64,000 bases of DNA, taken from NCBI GenBank assembly GCA_903909815.1, contig CAIVXG010000024.1:52616-116615 (forward strand). Direction: 5' to 3'. A program made the position numbers and the translations under genes. Shown here one piece after another: positions 16,872-25,870 of the stretch; the stretch's first letter is position 1, and every line of letters starts with the position of its first letter. The DNA comes from an uncultured beta proteobacterium (GTDB taxonomy: Bacteria > Pseudomonadota > Gammaproteobacteria > Burkholderiales > Burkholderiaceae_C). The notes under the pieces were generated by a model. That model worked only from the letters and a program-made list of their open reading frames with translations, ran no database searches and had not been told where the DNA came from.

Positions 16872-18269
16872 TCAGTCCTCGCGGCCGACTTCGGCCAGGC
16901 ACTCATCCAGGATGTCGAGTGCCTGCCCCATTTGCTTGCGCGTCGTGATCAGCGGCGGCGTCAGCGTGAGCACGTTGCCCATGGTGGTCTTGAAGGACAG
17001 GCCGCGCGCCAACGCGGCGTAGAGCACGCGTTCGGCTGCAGCCGCGGCCGGGGTCTTGGCCTGGCGATCGCTGACCAGGTCCAGGCCTAGCAGCAGTCCA
17101 CGGCCGCGCACATCGCCGATCAGGGCGTGGCGCTGCTTCATGTCCTGCAGTCGCTCCAACGCATACGCGCCCACCTGGGCCGCATTTTCGACCAGCTGCT
17201 CGCGCTCGATGACCTCCAGCGTGGCCAACGCGGCGGCGGATGTGACCGGATTCTTTTCATGCGTGTAGTGGCCCAGGGCGAAGGCGCCTGCCACGTCCAG
17301 CTCGGCGCGTGCGATGCAGGCGGCCATCGGCAGCACGCCGCCTCCCAGAGCCTTGCCCAGCACCACGATGTCGGGTGCCGCGCCGTCGTGTTCCGCGGCG
17401 AAGAAGCGCCCGGTCTTGCCCAGCCCCGTGGGAATCTCGTCGAAGATCAGCAGCGTGCCATGCGCGTGGCAGGCTGCGCGCACCGCCTGCCAATAGCCCG
17501 GGGGCGGGATGAAGGGCACGGCGCGCGCTGGCTCGGCGATGACGGCGGCCACGTCGCCCTCGCGCTCCAGCACGTAGCGCACCATGCGGGCGCAGGCCAG
17601 CTGGCATTGATCGATACGGGGTTGGCCGCCGTCATCCACCGCGTGGCCGTAGGGGCAGCGGTAGCAACCAAAGGGCGCCACGTGCTCACTGCCCGGAAGC
17701 AGGGGCCCGACGGCGTGTCCGCTGCGAAACAGCGACTCGCCGCCGACGCTGGAAGCGCCGAAACCCGCGCCGTGAAACGAATCCCAAAAGCTCAATGTCT
17801 TGAAGCGGCCGGTGGCGATGCGCGCCAGCTTGATTGCCACTTCCACCGCGTCCGAGCCACCGGTGGTGAACAGCACTTTGCCGGCGTGGCCGGTGAGCGA
17901 GTGGAAGCGCGCACTCAATTTTTCAGCCAATTCCACTGCGCGCTCGCTGGCGAAACGGCGCGGCGCAAAAGTCAGGGTGTCGAGCTGTGCCTTGATCGCG
18001 GCGATGACATGGGGATGGGCATAGCCGACATGGTGCACGTTGTTGCCATGGAAATCCATGTAGCGGCGCCCGCCGGTGTCCTCAATCCAGATGCCCTGCG
18101 CCTTGGCAATGGCGCTCAGACACGGCGTCGACACCGACTGGTGCAGGAACGCAGCGCTGTCGCGCGCAAGCAGGTCGCGCGTGCCGGGGTCGAGGTGTTG
18201 CGACTGCCATTGGCTGCGCAGCGGCGAGTGGTTGACGTCGCCCTCGCTCGGGGTCGGCTCCGTTCTCAT
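16872..18269 (-). CDS. pbfA: PLP-dependent (R)-1-hydroxy-2-aminoethylphosphonate ammonia-lyase-like enzyme
   Basis: A 465-residue class III aminotransferase-fold protein with Schiff-base Lys306 in LGKALGGG and Asp277 in FDEIP. The segments DFHGNNVHHVGYAHPHV, FAPRRF, CYRCPYG..CQLAC and GHYTHEKNPV resemble the PbfA group, lyases that convert (R)-1-hydroxy-2-aminoethylphosphonate to phosphonoacetaldehyde and ammonia, rather than true transaminases. It lies 29 bases downstream of the GntR regulator on the minus strand and is divergent from the AEP importer genes, a setting typical of pbfA. It would let the cell use hydroxylated AEP alongside the PhnW route. Specificity is inferred from similarity and context; an omega-transaminase remains possible. 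Confidence 0.8.
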   Translation of the reverse strand: MRTEPTPSEGDVNHSPLRSQWQSQHLDPGTRDLLARDSAAFLHQSVSTPCLSAIAKAQGIWIEDTGGRRYMDFHGNNVHHVGYAHPHVIAAIKAQLDTLTFAPRRFASERAVELAEKLSARFHSLTGHAGKVLFTTGGSDAVEVAIKLARIATGRFKTLSFWDSFHGAGFGASSVGGESLFRSGHAVGPLLPGSEHVAPFGCYRCPYGHAVDDGGQPRIDQCQLACARMVRYVLEREGDVAAVIAEPARAVPFIPPPGYWQAVRAACHAHGTLLIFDEIPTGLGKTGRFFAAEHDGAAPDIVVLGKALGGGVLPMAACIARAELDVAGAFALGHYTHEKNPVTSAAALATLEVIEREQLVENAAQVGAYALERLQDMKQRHALIGDVRGRGLLLGLDLVSDRQAKTPAAAAAERVLYAALARGLSFKTTMGNVLTLTPPLITTRKQMGQALDILDECLAEVGRED

Positions 18270-18298
18270 CGTGACTTGATGCTCAGGCCAAGCGGCCT

Positions 18299-19015
18299 TC
18301 AGCGATCCGTGCTGGTCGTGACGCTTGCGCCCAGGTCGCTCTGGTGCACGTCGTTGTCGATGGTGCGCTGCTTGCTACGCAGCACATGCTCAAGCATCGC
18401 CTGTCCTGCGGCTTGCGCGTCGCCTGACGCGATGGCCTTCACGATGCTTTTGTGCTCGCTCAGGAAGGTCCGCATCAATCCCATGTCGGCCAGATTCTGG
18501 CGCCGAAACAGCGACAACTCCTTGATCAACCTGCGGTAGGTTTCGGTCAGCTTGCTGTTGCCAGCCATCTCCACCATGCGGTCATGAAACGCGAGATTCA
18601 ACCGGTGGTACTGGCGCGCATCCTGAGCCTTCACGGCCTTCTCCATGGCGCTCACCAAGGCCCTGATTTCCTTGAGCTGATCCGGGGTGATGGACGCAGC
18701 CAGGCGCTTGCCAACCCAGTCGTCCATGGCCGCGCGCAGGTCGAAAATCTCCAGCGCTTCCCCCAGTGGAATGGCGCGAACGAACACGCCGCGGTTCTTT
18801 TCGGTGCGCACCAAGCCGGCCTCGTCGAGCATGCGAAACGCCTCGCGCACCGGCCCGCGTGAAACGCCCAGCTTTTCTGCCAAGGCCGCCTCGCTCAATT
18901 TGGATCCCGGTGCAAAGTCGCCGGCCAGGATGGCGCGCTCGATCTCCTGCTGCACCACGGTGGTGAGGGAACTGCTCTGCAGCATGGCAATGGTGGGATG
19001 AAGCGCGTCGGCCAT
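18299..19015 (-). CDS. phnR: GntR/FadR-type phosphonate utilization regulator
   Basis: A 238-residue FCD-type GntR regulator. The winged helix (about residues 17-75) contains LSEAALAEKLGVSRGPVREAFRML, and an all-helical FCD ligand domain follows. It resembles the regulator found with AEP uptake genes in Burkholderia-type clusters. I chose ATG 19015: upstream in-frame starts (ATG 19033, TTG 19051) would put the TTGTCGACAA operator inside or against the coding sequence. A weak promoter TTGCAA-N18-TGTAAT would give an almost leaderless mRNA. It probably controls itself, pbfA and the divergent importer genes through this operator, and phnX with eamA through a second copy at 45.3 kb. Confidence 0.82.
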   Translation of the reverse strand: MADALHPTIAMLQSSSLTTVVQQEIERAILAGDFAPGSKLSEAALAEKLGVSRGPVREAFRMLDEAGLVRTEKNRGVFVRAIPLGEALEIFDLRAAMDDWVGKRLAASITPDQLKEIRALVSAMEKAVKAQDARQYHRLNLAFHDRMVEMAGNSKLTETYRRLIKELSLFRRQNLADMGLMRTFLSEHKSIVKAIASGDAQAAGQAMLEHVLRSKQRTIDNDVHQSDLGASVTTSTDR

Positions 19016-19034
19016 GGTTTTATTACAGCACATC

Positions 19035-19053
19035 TTGTCGACAATTTGCAAAA
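19035..19053. promoter_or_regulatory. phosphonate operator, copy 1
   Basis: TTGTCGACAA is a perfect 10-base palindrome of the kind bound by FadR/GntR dimers, followed by TTTGCAAA. The 18 bases from 19035 match 45322-45339 at 17 positions, and the second copy lies between phnX and the divergent EamA gene. Here it lies between phnR and the importer gene phnS, just upstream of the phnS -35 element, which itself carries TTGACAA, an inverted TTGTCAA. Confidence 0.75.
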
Positions 19054-19058
19054 CACAA

Positions 19059-19087
19059 TTGACAAAGCATGGGACTGCGGTTTAAAT
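19059..19087 (+). promoter_or_regulatory. sigma70 promoter of the AEP importer operon
   Basis: A perfect -35 TTGACA (19059-19064), a 17-base spacer and a -10 TTAAAT (19082-19087) precede the GTG at 19168. The operator lies directly upstream, and part of it (TTGACAA) overlaps the -35. Confidence 0.65.
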
Positions 19088-19167
19088 AAATAGCCCGCGT
19101 CAACGGCTTGTCATGACGTCGACACAATTCGGTCACACCATCGCAGATTTACCTGAAGGAGTCCCAA

Positions 19168-20205
19168 GTGCGTCTTTCTACATTGTCCAAATCTCTCGTC
19201 GTGACCAGCCTGCTGGCGCTCAGCGCAGCCGCGTTCGCGCAAAAGACTCAGTTGCTGGTCTACACCGCGCTGGAAACCGATCAGGTCAAGGCCTACCAGG
19301 AAGGCTTCAATAAGGTCAATCCCGACATCGAAATCAAGTGGGTGCGCGACTCGACGGGCGTGATCACGGCCAAGCTGTTGGCCGAGAAGGCCAATCCGCA
19401 GGCTGATGTGGTGATGGGCGTGGCCGCCTCCAGTCTGGCGCTGATGGACAAGCAGGGCATGCTCGAGCCCTACGCGCCGCTGAACCTGGACGCGATCATG
19501 AGCCAGTACCGCGACAAGAAGAAGGTGCCGGCCTGGTGGGGCATGGACGTGTGGGGTGCCACCGTGTGCTTCAACACCGTGGAGGCGACGAAGAGAAACA
19601 TCCCCAAACCGGAAAGCTGGCAGGACCTGACCAAGCCCGTGTACAAGGGCCAGATCGTCATGCCCAACCCGGCATCCAGCGGCACCGGCTACTTTGACGT
19701 GGTGGCCTGGCTCACGCTGTTCGGCGACCAGGCGGGCAAGGGCGGCGGCTGGAAGTTCATGGACGGCCTGCACAACAACATCGCGCAGTACACGCACTCG
19801 GGCTCCAAGCCTTGCAACATGGCAGCCAGCGGTGAGTTTGTCGTCGGCATTTCGTTCGAGTACCGTGCCAACGCCAACAAGGCCAAGGGCGCGCCGATTG
19901 ACCTGATCTTCCCCAAGGAAGGTCTGGGCTGGGATCTGGAGGCCTTTGCCATCCACAAGGGAACGAAGAAGCTGGACGCGGCGAAAAAGCTGGCGGACTG
20001 GGCTTCGAGCAAGGATGCGATGCTGCTCTACGGCAAGAACTTCGCCATCACGGCGCAACCGGGCGTGGCGGCTCCGCTGGCGAATGTGCCCAAGGACTAT
20101 GAGCAGCGCCTGGTCAAGCTCGACTTCAATTACGCCGCTGAGCAGCGTGAGCGCATCCTGAAAGAATGGATCGCACGATACGACGGCAAGAGCGAAAAGC
20201 GCTGA
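19168..20205 (+). CDS. phnS: 2-aminoethylphosphonate ABC transporter, periplasmic binding protein
   Basis: A 345-residue extracytoplasmic solute-binding protein of the Fe3+/AEP-type group. The signal peptide ends near ALSAAAFA. The mature part begins TQLLVYTALETDQVKAYQEGF and contains PNPASSGTGY, as in AEP-binding proteins of PhnS2 type. GTG 19168 is the start, with AAGGAG six bases upstream. It is first in the importer operon; a terminator-like hairpin follows, which normally boosts the binding protein relative to the ATPase and permease. An iron-binding role is less likely given phnT, phnU and phnW next door. Confidence 0.85.
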   Translation: MRLSTLSKSLVVTSLLALSAAAFAQKTQLLVYTALETDQVKAYQEGFNKVNPDIEIKWVRDSTGVITAKLLAEKANPQADVVMGVAASSLALMDKQGMLEPYAPLNLDAIMSQYRDKKKVPAWWGMDVWGATVCFNTVEATKRNIPKPESWQDLTKPVYKGQIVMPNPASSGTGYFDVVAWLTLFGDQAGKGGGWKFMDGLHNNIAQYTHSGSKPCNMAASGEFVVGISFEYRANANKAKGAPIDLIFPKEGLGWDLEAFAIHKGTKKLDAAKKLADWASSKDAMLLYGKNFAITAQPGVAAPLANVPKDYEQRLVKLDFNYAAEQRERILKEWIARYDGKSEKR

Positions 20206-20223
20206 ACGCGCTGTGCCAACCCT

Positions 20224-20257
20224 GGGCCGCCCGGCTGGACTGTGCGGCCCTTTTCTT
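20224..20257 (+). terminator. attenuating terminator between phnS and phnT
   Basis: GGGCCGC (20224-20230) and GCGGCCC (20244-20250) form a perfect 7-base stem with a 13-base loop, followed at once by TTTTCTT. It is 18 bases past the phnS stop and overlaps the leader of the ATPase gene. It probably causes partial termination, giving more binding protein than transporter core. Confidence 0.7.
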
Positions 20258-20263
20258 GAGTCA

Positions 20264-21316
20264 ATGAGTCCCAATCCGCTTCTCGATCTGCGCCATATCC
20301 GCAAGGACTTTGGCAGCTTCACCGCGCTGCAGGACATCAACCTGCAGATCGGACGGGGCGAGTTCGTCTGCTTCCTGGGGCCATCGGGCTGCGGCAAGAC
20401 CACGCTGTTGCGCATCATCGCCGGCCTGGAGGTGCAAAGTGCGGGCCAGATTTTGCAAGCGGGGCGCGACATTTCGCTGCTGCCACCGGCGCGGCGCGAC
20501 TACGGCATCGTTTTCCAGAGCTACGCGCTGTTTCCGAACCTGAATGTGGCCGACAACGTGGCCTACGGCCTGGTTAACCGTAAAACGCCGCGCTCCGAGA
20601 TCAAACAGCGTGTAAGCGAGCTGGTGAAACTGGTGGGATTGCCGGGCAGCGAAGCGAAATTTCCCGGCCAACTTTCGGGCGGGCAGCAACAGCGTATCGC
20701 TTTGGCGCGCGCCCTGGCCACCGCACCCGGCCTGCTGCTGCTGGACGAGCCGCTGTCGGCGCTGGACGCGTTGGAGCGCATTCGGCTGCGCGGTGAAATC
20801 CGTGCCCTGCAGCAGAAGCTGGGCGTGACCACCATCATGGTGACGCACGACCAGGAAGAGGCTTTGAGTGTGGCCGACCGCATCGTCGTCATGAACCATG
20901 GTGTGATCGAGCAGGTCGGCACGCCCATGGAAATCTACCGCGAGCCGGCATCGCCCTTCGTCGCGGACTTCGTTGGCAAGATCAACGTGCTGCCAGCGCG
21001 GCTGGTGCAGGGCGAGCTGCGCTTTGGCAGCATGTGCCTGCCCTACGGGGGCGAAGACCGTGACGTGCGCGTGTACCTGCGGCCCGAAGACGTGCTGGCG
21101 CGGCCGATTTTCGCGGGCGACCCTCATGTGTTCGACGCGCGCATCGAGAAGATCGAATTCCTGGGCTCCTATTGCCACGTGCATGTCAGCTCCAGCGCAC
21201 TGGGCGTGCACCGGCTCATGGTCTATTTGTCGCTGAATTTCCTGTCGGAGCAGTCACTCGAGGTTGGATCCAGCGTCAGCTTGAAGCTGCTGCCCGAGCG
21301 CATCAAGGTGTTCTGA
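20264..21316 (+). CDS. phnT: 2-aminoethylphosphonate ABC transporter, ATP-binding protein
   Basis: A 350-residue ABC ATPase. Walker A GPSGCGKTT (39-47), signature LSGGQQQR (137-144), Walker B LLLLDEP (about 157-163) and H-loop VTHD are intact. A C-terminal TOBE-like regulatory domain follows, as in CUT1/Fe3+/spermidine-type importers. The ATG at 20264 starts the conserved MSPNPLLDLRHIRKDFG; an upstream extension would translate the attenuator hairpin. The stop overlaps the permease start (TGATG). Confidence 0.86.
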   Translation: MSPNPLLDLRHIRKDFGSFTALQDINLQIGRGEFVCFLGPSGCGKTTLLRIIAGLEVQSAGQILQAGRDISLLPPARRDYGIVFQSYALFPNLNVADNVAYGLVNRKTPRSEIKQRVSELVKLVGLPGSEAKFPGQLSGGQQQRIALARALATAPGLLLLDEPLSALDALERIRLRGEIRALQQKLGVTTIMVTHDQEEALSVADRIVVMNHGVIEQVGTPMEIYREPASPFVADFVGKINVLPARLVQGELRFGSMCLPYGGEDRDVRVYLRPEDVLARPIFAGDPHVFDARIEKIEFLGSYCHVHVSSSALGVHRLMVYLSLNFLSEQSLEVGSSVSLKLLPERIKVF

Positions 21317-23034
21317 TGGCGACGCTGCCCTTGCTCGCCACGGCCCGCCAGGTCAAGATCCAGCAGCATGGGGTGGACCGCATCGCGCACCTGGCGCTGG
21401 CGCTGATCGCCCTGATCCTGATCGCTTTTCTGGCGGCGCCGCTGCTGGCGATCCTGATGCAGGCGCTGCAGGGGCGCGAGGGTGAATTCGTCTGGTTCGC
21501 CAACTTCATCGAATACGCCAGCACACCGGCATTGCTGGACAGCCTGTGGAACAGCCTGTGGGTCTCGGGCGCGGTGACGCTGATCACGCTGCCGCTGGCC
21601 TTTGCCTTTGCCTATGCACTGACGCGCTCCTGCATGCCGCTCAAATCGCTGTTTCGCGGCGTGACCCTGATTCCGCTGCTCGCGCCCTCGCTGCTGTCGG
21701 CGATCTCGCTGATCTACTGGTTTGGCAATCAGGGCGTGCTAAAGGATTGGATGCAGGGCGTGGGCATAGCGCAGATCTACGGTGCACCCGGCATCGTGCT
21801 GGCAGAGTGCATCGCGGTGTTTCCGCACACCTTGATGATCCTGGTGACGGCTTTGAGCCTGTCGGACGCGCGCCTGTACGAGGCGGCAGACGCCATGGGA
21901 ACAGGCGCCGTGCGCAAGTTCTTCACCATCACCCTGCCCGGCGCCAAATACGGCCTGATCTCGGCCACGCTCGTGACCTTCACGCTGGTGATCACGGACT
22001 TTGGCATTCCCAAGGTCATCGGCGGCAACTTCAGCGTGCTCGCCACGGACGTGTTCAAGCTGGTGATCGGTCAGCAGGATTTTTCCAAGGGCGCGGTGGT
22101 GGCGATCCTGCTGTTGGCGCCTGCCATCCTTACCTTTGCCGTGGACCACTATGTGAGCCGGCGCCAGACTGCGATGCTCACGGCCCGCGCCATTCCCTAT
22201 GCGCCCAAGGCGGCGCCCTTGTTTGACCGCCTCATGACGATGTACTGCTGCGGCATCGCCGCGCTGGTGCTGGCGATGCTGGGCATGGCGGTGTTTGCAT
22301 CCTTCGCCACCTTCTGGCCCTACAACCTTACGCCCAGTTGGCGCCACTACCAACTGGGCCTGCTCGATGCCGAGGTCGGCGTGGCCTTTTTCAACAGCCT
22401 GAAAATGGCTGCAGGCACGGCCCTGTTCGGTACGGCGCTGGTTTTTTGCGGCGCCTATCTGCTGGAAAAAACCAAGGGCGTGGCGCCTCTGCACAGTCTG
22501 CTGCGGCTGCTGGCCGTGGTGCCGATGGCCGTGCCGGGACTGGTGTTGGGCCTGGGCTACATCTTCTTCTTCAATGCGCCCGGAAATCCTCTGGGCGGCC
22601 TGTACCACACGCTCACGCTGCTCACGCTGTGCTCCATCGTGCACTTCTACACCACGGGCCATCTCACCGCCGTGACGGCCTTGAAGGCGCTAGACAGCGA
22701 GTTTGAAGCCGTGAGCGCCTCGCTCAAGGTGCCTTTCTACAAAACCTTCTGGCGCGTCACGCTGCCGGTGTGTGCCCCGGCGCTGATTGACATGGCGCGC
22801 TACTTCTTCATCAACGCCATGACCACGATCTCGGCCGTGGTGTTTCTCTATTCGCCCGAGACCAAGGTGGCGTCGATTGCGATCCTGAATCTGGACGAGG
22901 CCGGCGAGATGGGCGCAGCGGCTGCCATGGCGGTGCTGATCGCGCTCTCGTCCAGCGTGGCGACGCTGCTGTTCAAGGCCTTTGCCTGGTGGAGCAACCG
23001 GCGCACGCAGGCGTGGAGAATCCAAGGACGCTAA
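21316..23034 (+). CDS. phnU: 2-aminoethylphosphonate ABC transporter permease (two permease domains fused)
   Basis: A 572-residue inner-membrane protein with two binding-protein-dependent permease domains in tandem (about 60-285 and 345-565). Each carries an EAA-like loop: [21 protein letters not shown] and [22 protein letters not shown]. In many systems these are separate PhnU and PhnV proteins; the fused form is usual for the AEP group with PhnS2/PhnT2. Around 12 membrane spans can be seen. It is coupled to phnT by TGATG overlap. Confidence 0.85.
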   Translation: MATLPLLATARQVKIQQHGVDRIAHLALALIALILIAFLAAPLLAILMQALQGREGEFVWFANFIEYASTPALLDSLWNSLWVSGAVTLITLPLAFAFAYALTRSCMPLKSLFRGVTLIPLLAPSLLSAISLIYWFGNQGVLKDWMQGVGIAQIYGAPGIVLAECIAVFPHTLMILVTALSLSDARLYEAADAMGTGAVRKFFTITLPGAKYGLISATLVTFTLVITDFGIPKVIGGNFSVLATDVFKLVIGQQDFSKGAVVAILLLAPAILTFAVDHYVSRRQTAMLTARAIPYAPKAAPLFDRLMTMYCCGIAALVLAMLGMAVFASFATFWPYNLTPSWRHYQLGLLDAEVGVAFFNSLKMAAGTALFGTALVFCGAYLLEKTKGVAPLHSLLRLLAVVPMAVPGLVLGLGYIFFFNAPGNPLGGLYHTLTLLTLCSIVHFYTTGHLTAVTALKALDSEFEAVSASLKVPFYKTFWRVTLPVCAPALIDMARYFFINAMTTISAVVFLYSPETKVASIAILNLDEAGEMGAAAAMAVLIALSSSVATLLFKAFAWWSNRRTQAWRIQGR

Positions 23035-23055
23035 AACCAGCTTGAACCCAGCGCT

Positions 23056-23138
23056 CGTCATGGCGAGGAGCGAAGCGACGTGGCAATCCATCGTGGCTGA
23101 TCAACGGCATGGATTGCTGCTTTGCGCTGGCAATGACG
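23056..23138. repeat. REP-like palindromic element 1 (between phnU and phnW)
   Basis: The ends CGTCATGGCGAGGAGCGAAG and GCGCTGGCAATGACG are imperfect inverted repeats, and inside are GGCAATCCAT and ATGGATTGC, also inverted. The same building blocks occur at 24371-24455 and inside the E2 gene at 37142-37254. The element fills most of the space between phnU and phnW and may fold in the mRNA. Confidence 0.8.
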
Positions 23139-23188
23139 AAATGCAACACGCATTGCGTAACCCTGATCGTCGAAACAAGGAGAAACTC

Positions 23189-24301
23189 ATGGACAGAGAC
23201 AAGATACTGCTCACCCCCGGGCCGCTCACCACGACGCTGCGCACCAAGCTGGCGATGCTCAAGGACTGGGGTTCCTGGGACGCGGATTTCAACACCGTGA
23301 CCGCGAGCGTGCGCAAGAGCTTGCTGGACATCATCCATGGCCACGACAGCCATGTGGTCGTGCCCTTGCAGGGCAGTGGCACCTTCAGTGTCGAGGCCGC
23401 CATCGCCACGCTCGTGCCCCACGACGGTCATGTACTGGTGCTGGACAACGGCGCCTACTGCAAGCGCGCCGCGCGCATCTCCAGCCTCATGGGACGGCGT
23501 TGCACCGTGCTTGGGTTTGAGGACTCAATCCCGGTCGATCCGGCAGCACTGCAGCAGGCGCTGGCAAAGGATGCGTCGATTACGCACGTGGTGCTGATCC
23601 ACTGCGAGACCAGCGCCGGCGTGCTCAACCCGCTACAGGCGGTGGCCGATGTCTGCGGGGCGCACGACAAGGGGCTGATCGTGGACGCCATGAGTTCCTT
23701 TGGCGCGATAGAAATCGACGCGCGCAAAACCCGCTTCGACGCCTTGATTGCGGCCAGCGGCAAATGTCTGGAAGGCGTTCCCGGCATGGGGTTCGTGTTC
23801 ATCCGTAAGGCCGTGCTCGACGCTTGCGCGGGCAGGAGCCAGTCTTTGGCGATGGACCTGTACGACCAGTACCAGTACCTGGAAAAGACCACCCAGTGGC
23901 GCTTCACCCCGCCCACGCACGTGGTGGTGGCGCTGCATGAAGCGATTGCGCAGTTCGAAGCGGAGGGTGGCCAACCGGCGCGACTGGCGCGCTATACGAA
24001 CAACTATGAAACCCTCATCGGGGGCATGAGCAAACTGGGGTTCAAGCCTTTTCTGGACCCAGCGATCCAGGCGCCCATCATCGTCACCTTTCACGCGCCC
24101 GCACATCCGAAATACGACTTCAAGAGCTTCTATGCGGCGGTGCGCGCGCATGGTTTCCTGCTCTATCCCGGTAAACTGACTCAGGTCGAGACTTTCCGCG
24201 TTGGCTGCATCGGCGCCATTGGCCAGAGCGAGATCGAGCAGGCGGTGCACGCGGTGGCGCTGGCGTTAACGGATCTGGGGATCGCGGTGGCCTCGGAGTG
24301 A
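23189..24301 (+). CDS. phnW: 2-aminoethylphosphonate--pyruvate transaminase
   Basis: A 370-residue PLP enzyme converting AEP and pyruvate to phosphonoacetaldehyde and alanine. The start [16 protein letters not shown], the PLP lysine Lys192 in [12 protein letters not shown] and length fit PhnW closely. ATG 23189 is preceded by AAGGAGA. It is the first catabolic gene after the importer and is bracketed by REP-like elements, so its transcription may be partly separate. Its product is the substrate of the PhnX-type hydrolase at 44.3-45.2 kb; no phnX lies beside it. Confidence 0.93.
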   Translation: MDRDKILLTPGPLTTTLRTKLAMLKDWGSWDADFNTVTASVRKSLLDIIHGHDSHVVVPLQGSGTFSVEAAIATLVPHDGHVLVLDNGAYCKRAARISSLMGRRCTVLGFEDSIPVDPAALQQALAKDASITHVVLIHCETSAGVLNPLQAVADVCGAHDKGLIVDAMSSFGAIEIDARKTRFDALIAASGKCLEGVPGMGFVFIRKAVLDACAGRSQSLAMDLYDQYQYLEKTTQWRFTPPTHVVVALHEAIAQFEAEGGQPARLARYTNNYETLIGGMSKLGFKPFLDPAIQAPIIVTFHAPAHPKYDFKSFYAAVRAHGFLLYPGKLTQVETFRVGCIGAIGQSEIEQAVHAVALALTDLGIAVASE

Positions 24302-24370
24302 AGTCCCACCGTCATTGCGAACTGTCTGCGTCGGGTGCTGAAGTTGTATGCGGGCCATGAATCCCGGATT

Positions 24371-24455
24371 CGTCATTGCGAGCGAAGCGTGGCAATCCAT
24401 GTGTTCTGCTTGCTTGCCGGGATGGATTGCCGCGGCCTTTGGCCTCGCAATGACG
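24371..24455. repeat. REP-like palindromic element 2 (between phnW and the ligase gene)
   Basis: CGTCATTGCGAGCGAAGCG and GGCCTCGCAATGACG form inverted ends, with GGCAATCCAT and ATGGATTGCC inside. A further half copy (CGTCATTGCGAAC) lies at 24310-24322. It belongs to the same family as the elements at 23056 and 37142. Confidence 0.85.
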
Positions 24456-24487
24456 CTTACGCACGGGAACAGTAGAAGGAGATAAGC

Positions 24488-25870
24488 ATGGCAACAAAGA
24501 CAACGAGCAAGCTTCACCCCGCAGTGGCGGCGATCCGGAAATCGGGCGCGCCCAAGGTCAAGGTCGCGGTGAGCGACATCGACGGCATCCTGCGCGGCAA
24601 GTATCTACACCGTGACAAGTTCCTGGGAGCGGCCGAGCCCTATCCCGGAGGCGGATTTGGCTTTTGCGACGTGGTGCTGGGCTGGGACATGATGGACCAA
24701 ACCTACGACAACACCACGGCCACGGGTTGGCAGCACGGTTTCCCGGACGCGCTGGCGCGCCTGGACCTGAACACCGCACGCCATGTGCCCTGGGACGAGG
24801 GCGTGCCCTTCTTTCTGGGCGAGTTCGTCAACGCCGACGGCACGGCCCACGCGCAATGCCCGCGCCAGGCCTTGAAGCGCGTGCTCAAGCGCGCCGAGAA
24901 GATGGGTTTCAAGGTCATGACCGGGATGGAGTTCGAGTGGTTCAACTTCCTGGAAACGCCGCAGAGCTGGGCCGCGAAAAAGGGCGTGGGACCGGAGCAA
25001 CTCACGCCCGGCATGTTCGGCTATTCGCTGTTGCGCATGAACCAGAACCGCGAATTCCTCAACACCTTGATGGACGAGATGCTGGCATTTGGCGTTCCCA
25101 TTGAAGGCCTGCACACCGAAACCGGACCCGGCGTGTACGAGGCGGCGATCGGCTTCAGCGAAGCGCTGGAGCAGGCGGACCGCGCAATATTGTTCAAGAC
25201 CGGAACCAAGGAGATCGCCGCGGGTTTTGGCATCATGCCCAGCTTCATGGCCAAGCCGGACCAGAAGCTGCCCGGTTGCAGCGGCCACATCCACCAGAGC
25301 CTGTCGGACGGCAAGAACAACCTCTTCTACGACGCGAAGAATCCGCGCAAGATGAGCCGGCTGTTCGAGAGCTATCTGGCCGGGCAGGTGGCGTGCATGA
25401 TGGAATTCGCACCCATGATCTGGCCCACCATCAACAGCTACAAGCGCCTGGTCGATGGCTTCTGGGCGCCGGTCAAACCGACCTGGGGCATCGACAACCG
25501 CACCGCGAGTTTTCGCGTGATCGCCGGCAGCCCCAAAGCCACTCGTCTGGAGACGCGCTGCCCCGGCGCCGACGTCAATCCCTATCTGGCGATGGCGGCG
25601 GTGATCGCCGCCGGACTCGATGGCGTGGAGAAGGGCCTCAAGCTCACCGCGCCGCCCGTCACCGGGACCAACGTCGGCTCGGATCACATTCCCCGCGCGC
25701 CGCGCACGCTGATCGAGACCACGCGCAACTTCCAACAGTCGGCGATTGCGCGCGACTGGCTGGGCGACGGCTTTGTCGATCACTTCTCTGCCACCCGCGA
25801 CTGGGAGTGGCGCCAATGGCTGGACGGCGTCACCGATTGGGAAATGAAGCGCTATTTTGAAATCATCTGA
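24488..25870 (+). CDS. glutamine synthetase-family gamma-glutamyl amine ligase
   Basis: A 460-residue protein of the glutamine synthetase fold but of the PuuA/IpuC/GlnA4 type, which join glutamate to amines with ATP. It opens KVKVAVSDIDGILRGKYL and GGFGFCDVVLGWDMMD, and the catalytic region has MTGMEFEWFNF, HTETGPGVYE, GCSGHIHQS and NRTASFRVI, with metal- and ATP-binding Glu, His and Arg residues in place. The true nitrogen-assimilating GlnA is usually about 470 residues with a different N-terminus. Together with a gamma-glutamyl hydrolase and two dehydrogenases downstream it suggests gamma-glutamylation of an amino alcohol such as ethanolamine (inference). The substrate could also be an amine derived from a phosphonate. 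Confidence 0.85.
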   Translation: MATKTTSKLHPAVAAIRKSGAPKVKVAVSDIDGILRGKYLHRDKFLGAAEPYPGGGFGFCDVVLGWDMMDQTYDNTTATGWQHGFPDALARLDLNTARHVPWDEGVPFFLGEFVNADGTAHAQCPRQALKRVLKRAEKMGFKVMTGMEFEWFNFLETPQSWAAKKGVGPEQLTPGMFGYSLLRMNQNREFLNTLMDEMLAFGVPIEGLHTETGPGVYEAAIGFSEALEQADRAILFKTGTKEIAAGFGIMPSFMAKPDQKLPGCSGHIHQSLSDGKNNLFYDAKNPRKMSRLFESYLAGQVACMMEFAPMIWPTINSYKRLVDGFWAPVKPTWGIDNRTASFRVIAGSPKATRLETRCPGADVNPYLAMAAVIAAGLDGVEKGLKLTAPPVTGTNVGSDHIPRAPRTLIETTRNFQQSAIARDWLGDGFVDHFSATRDWEWRQWLDGVTDWEMKRYFEII

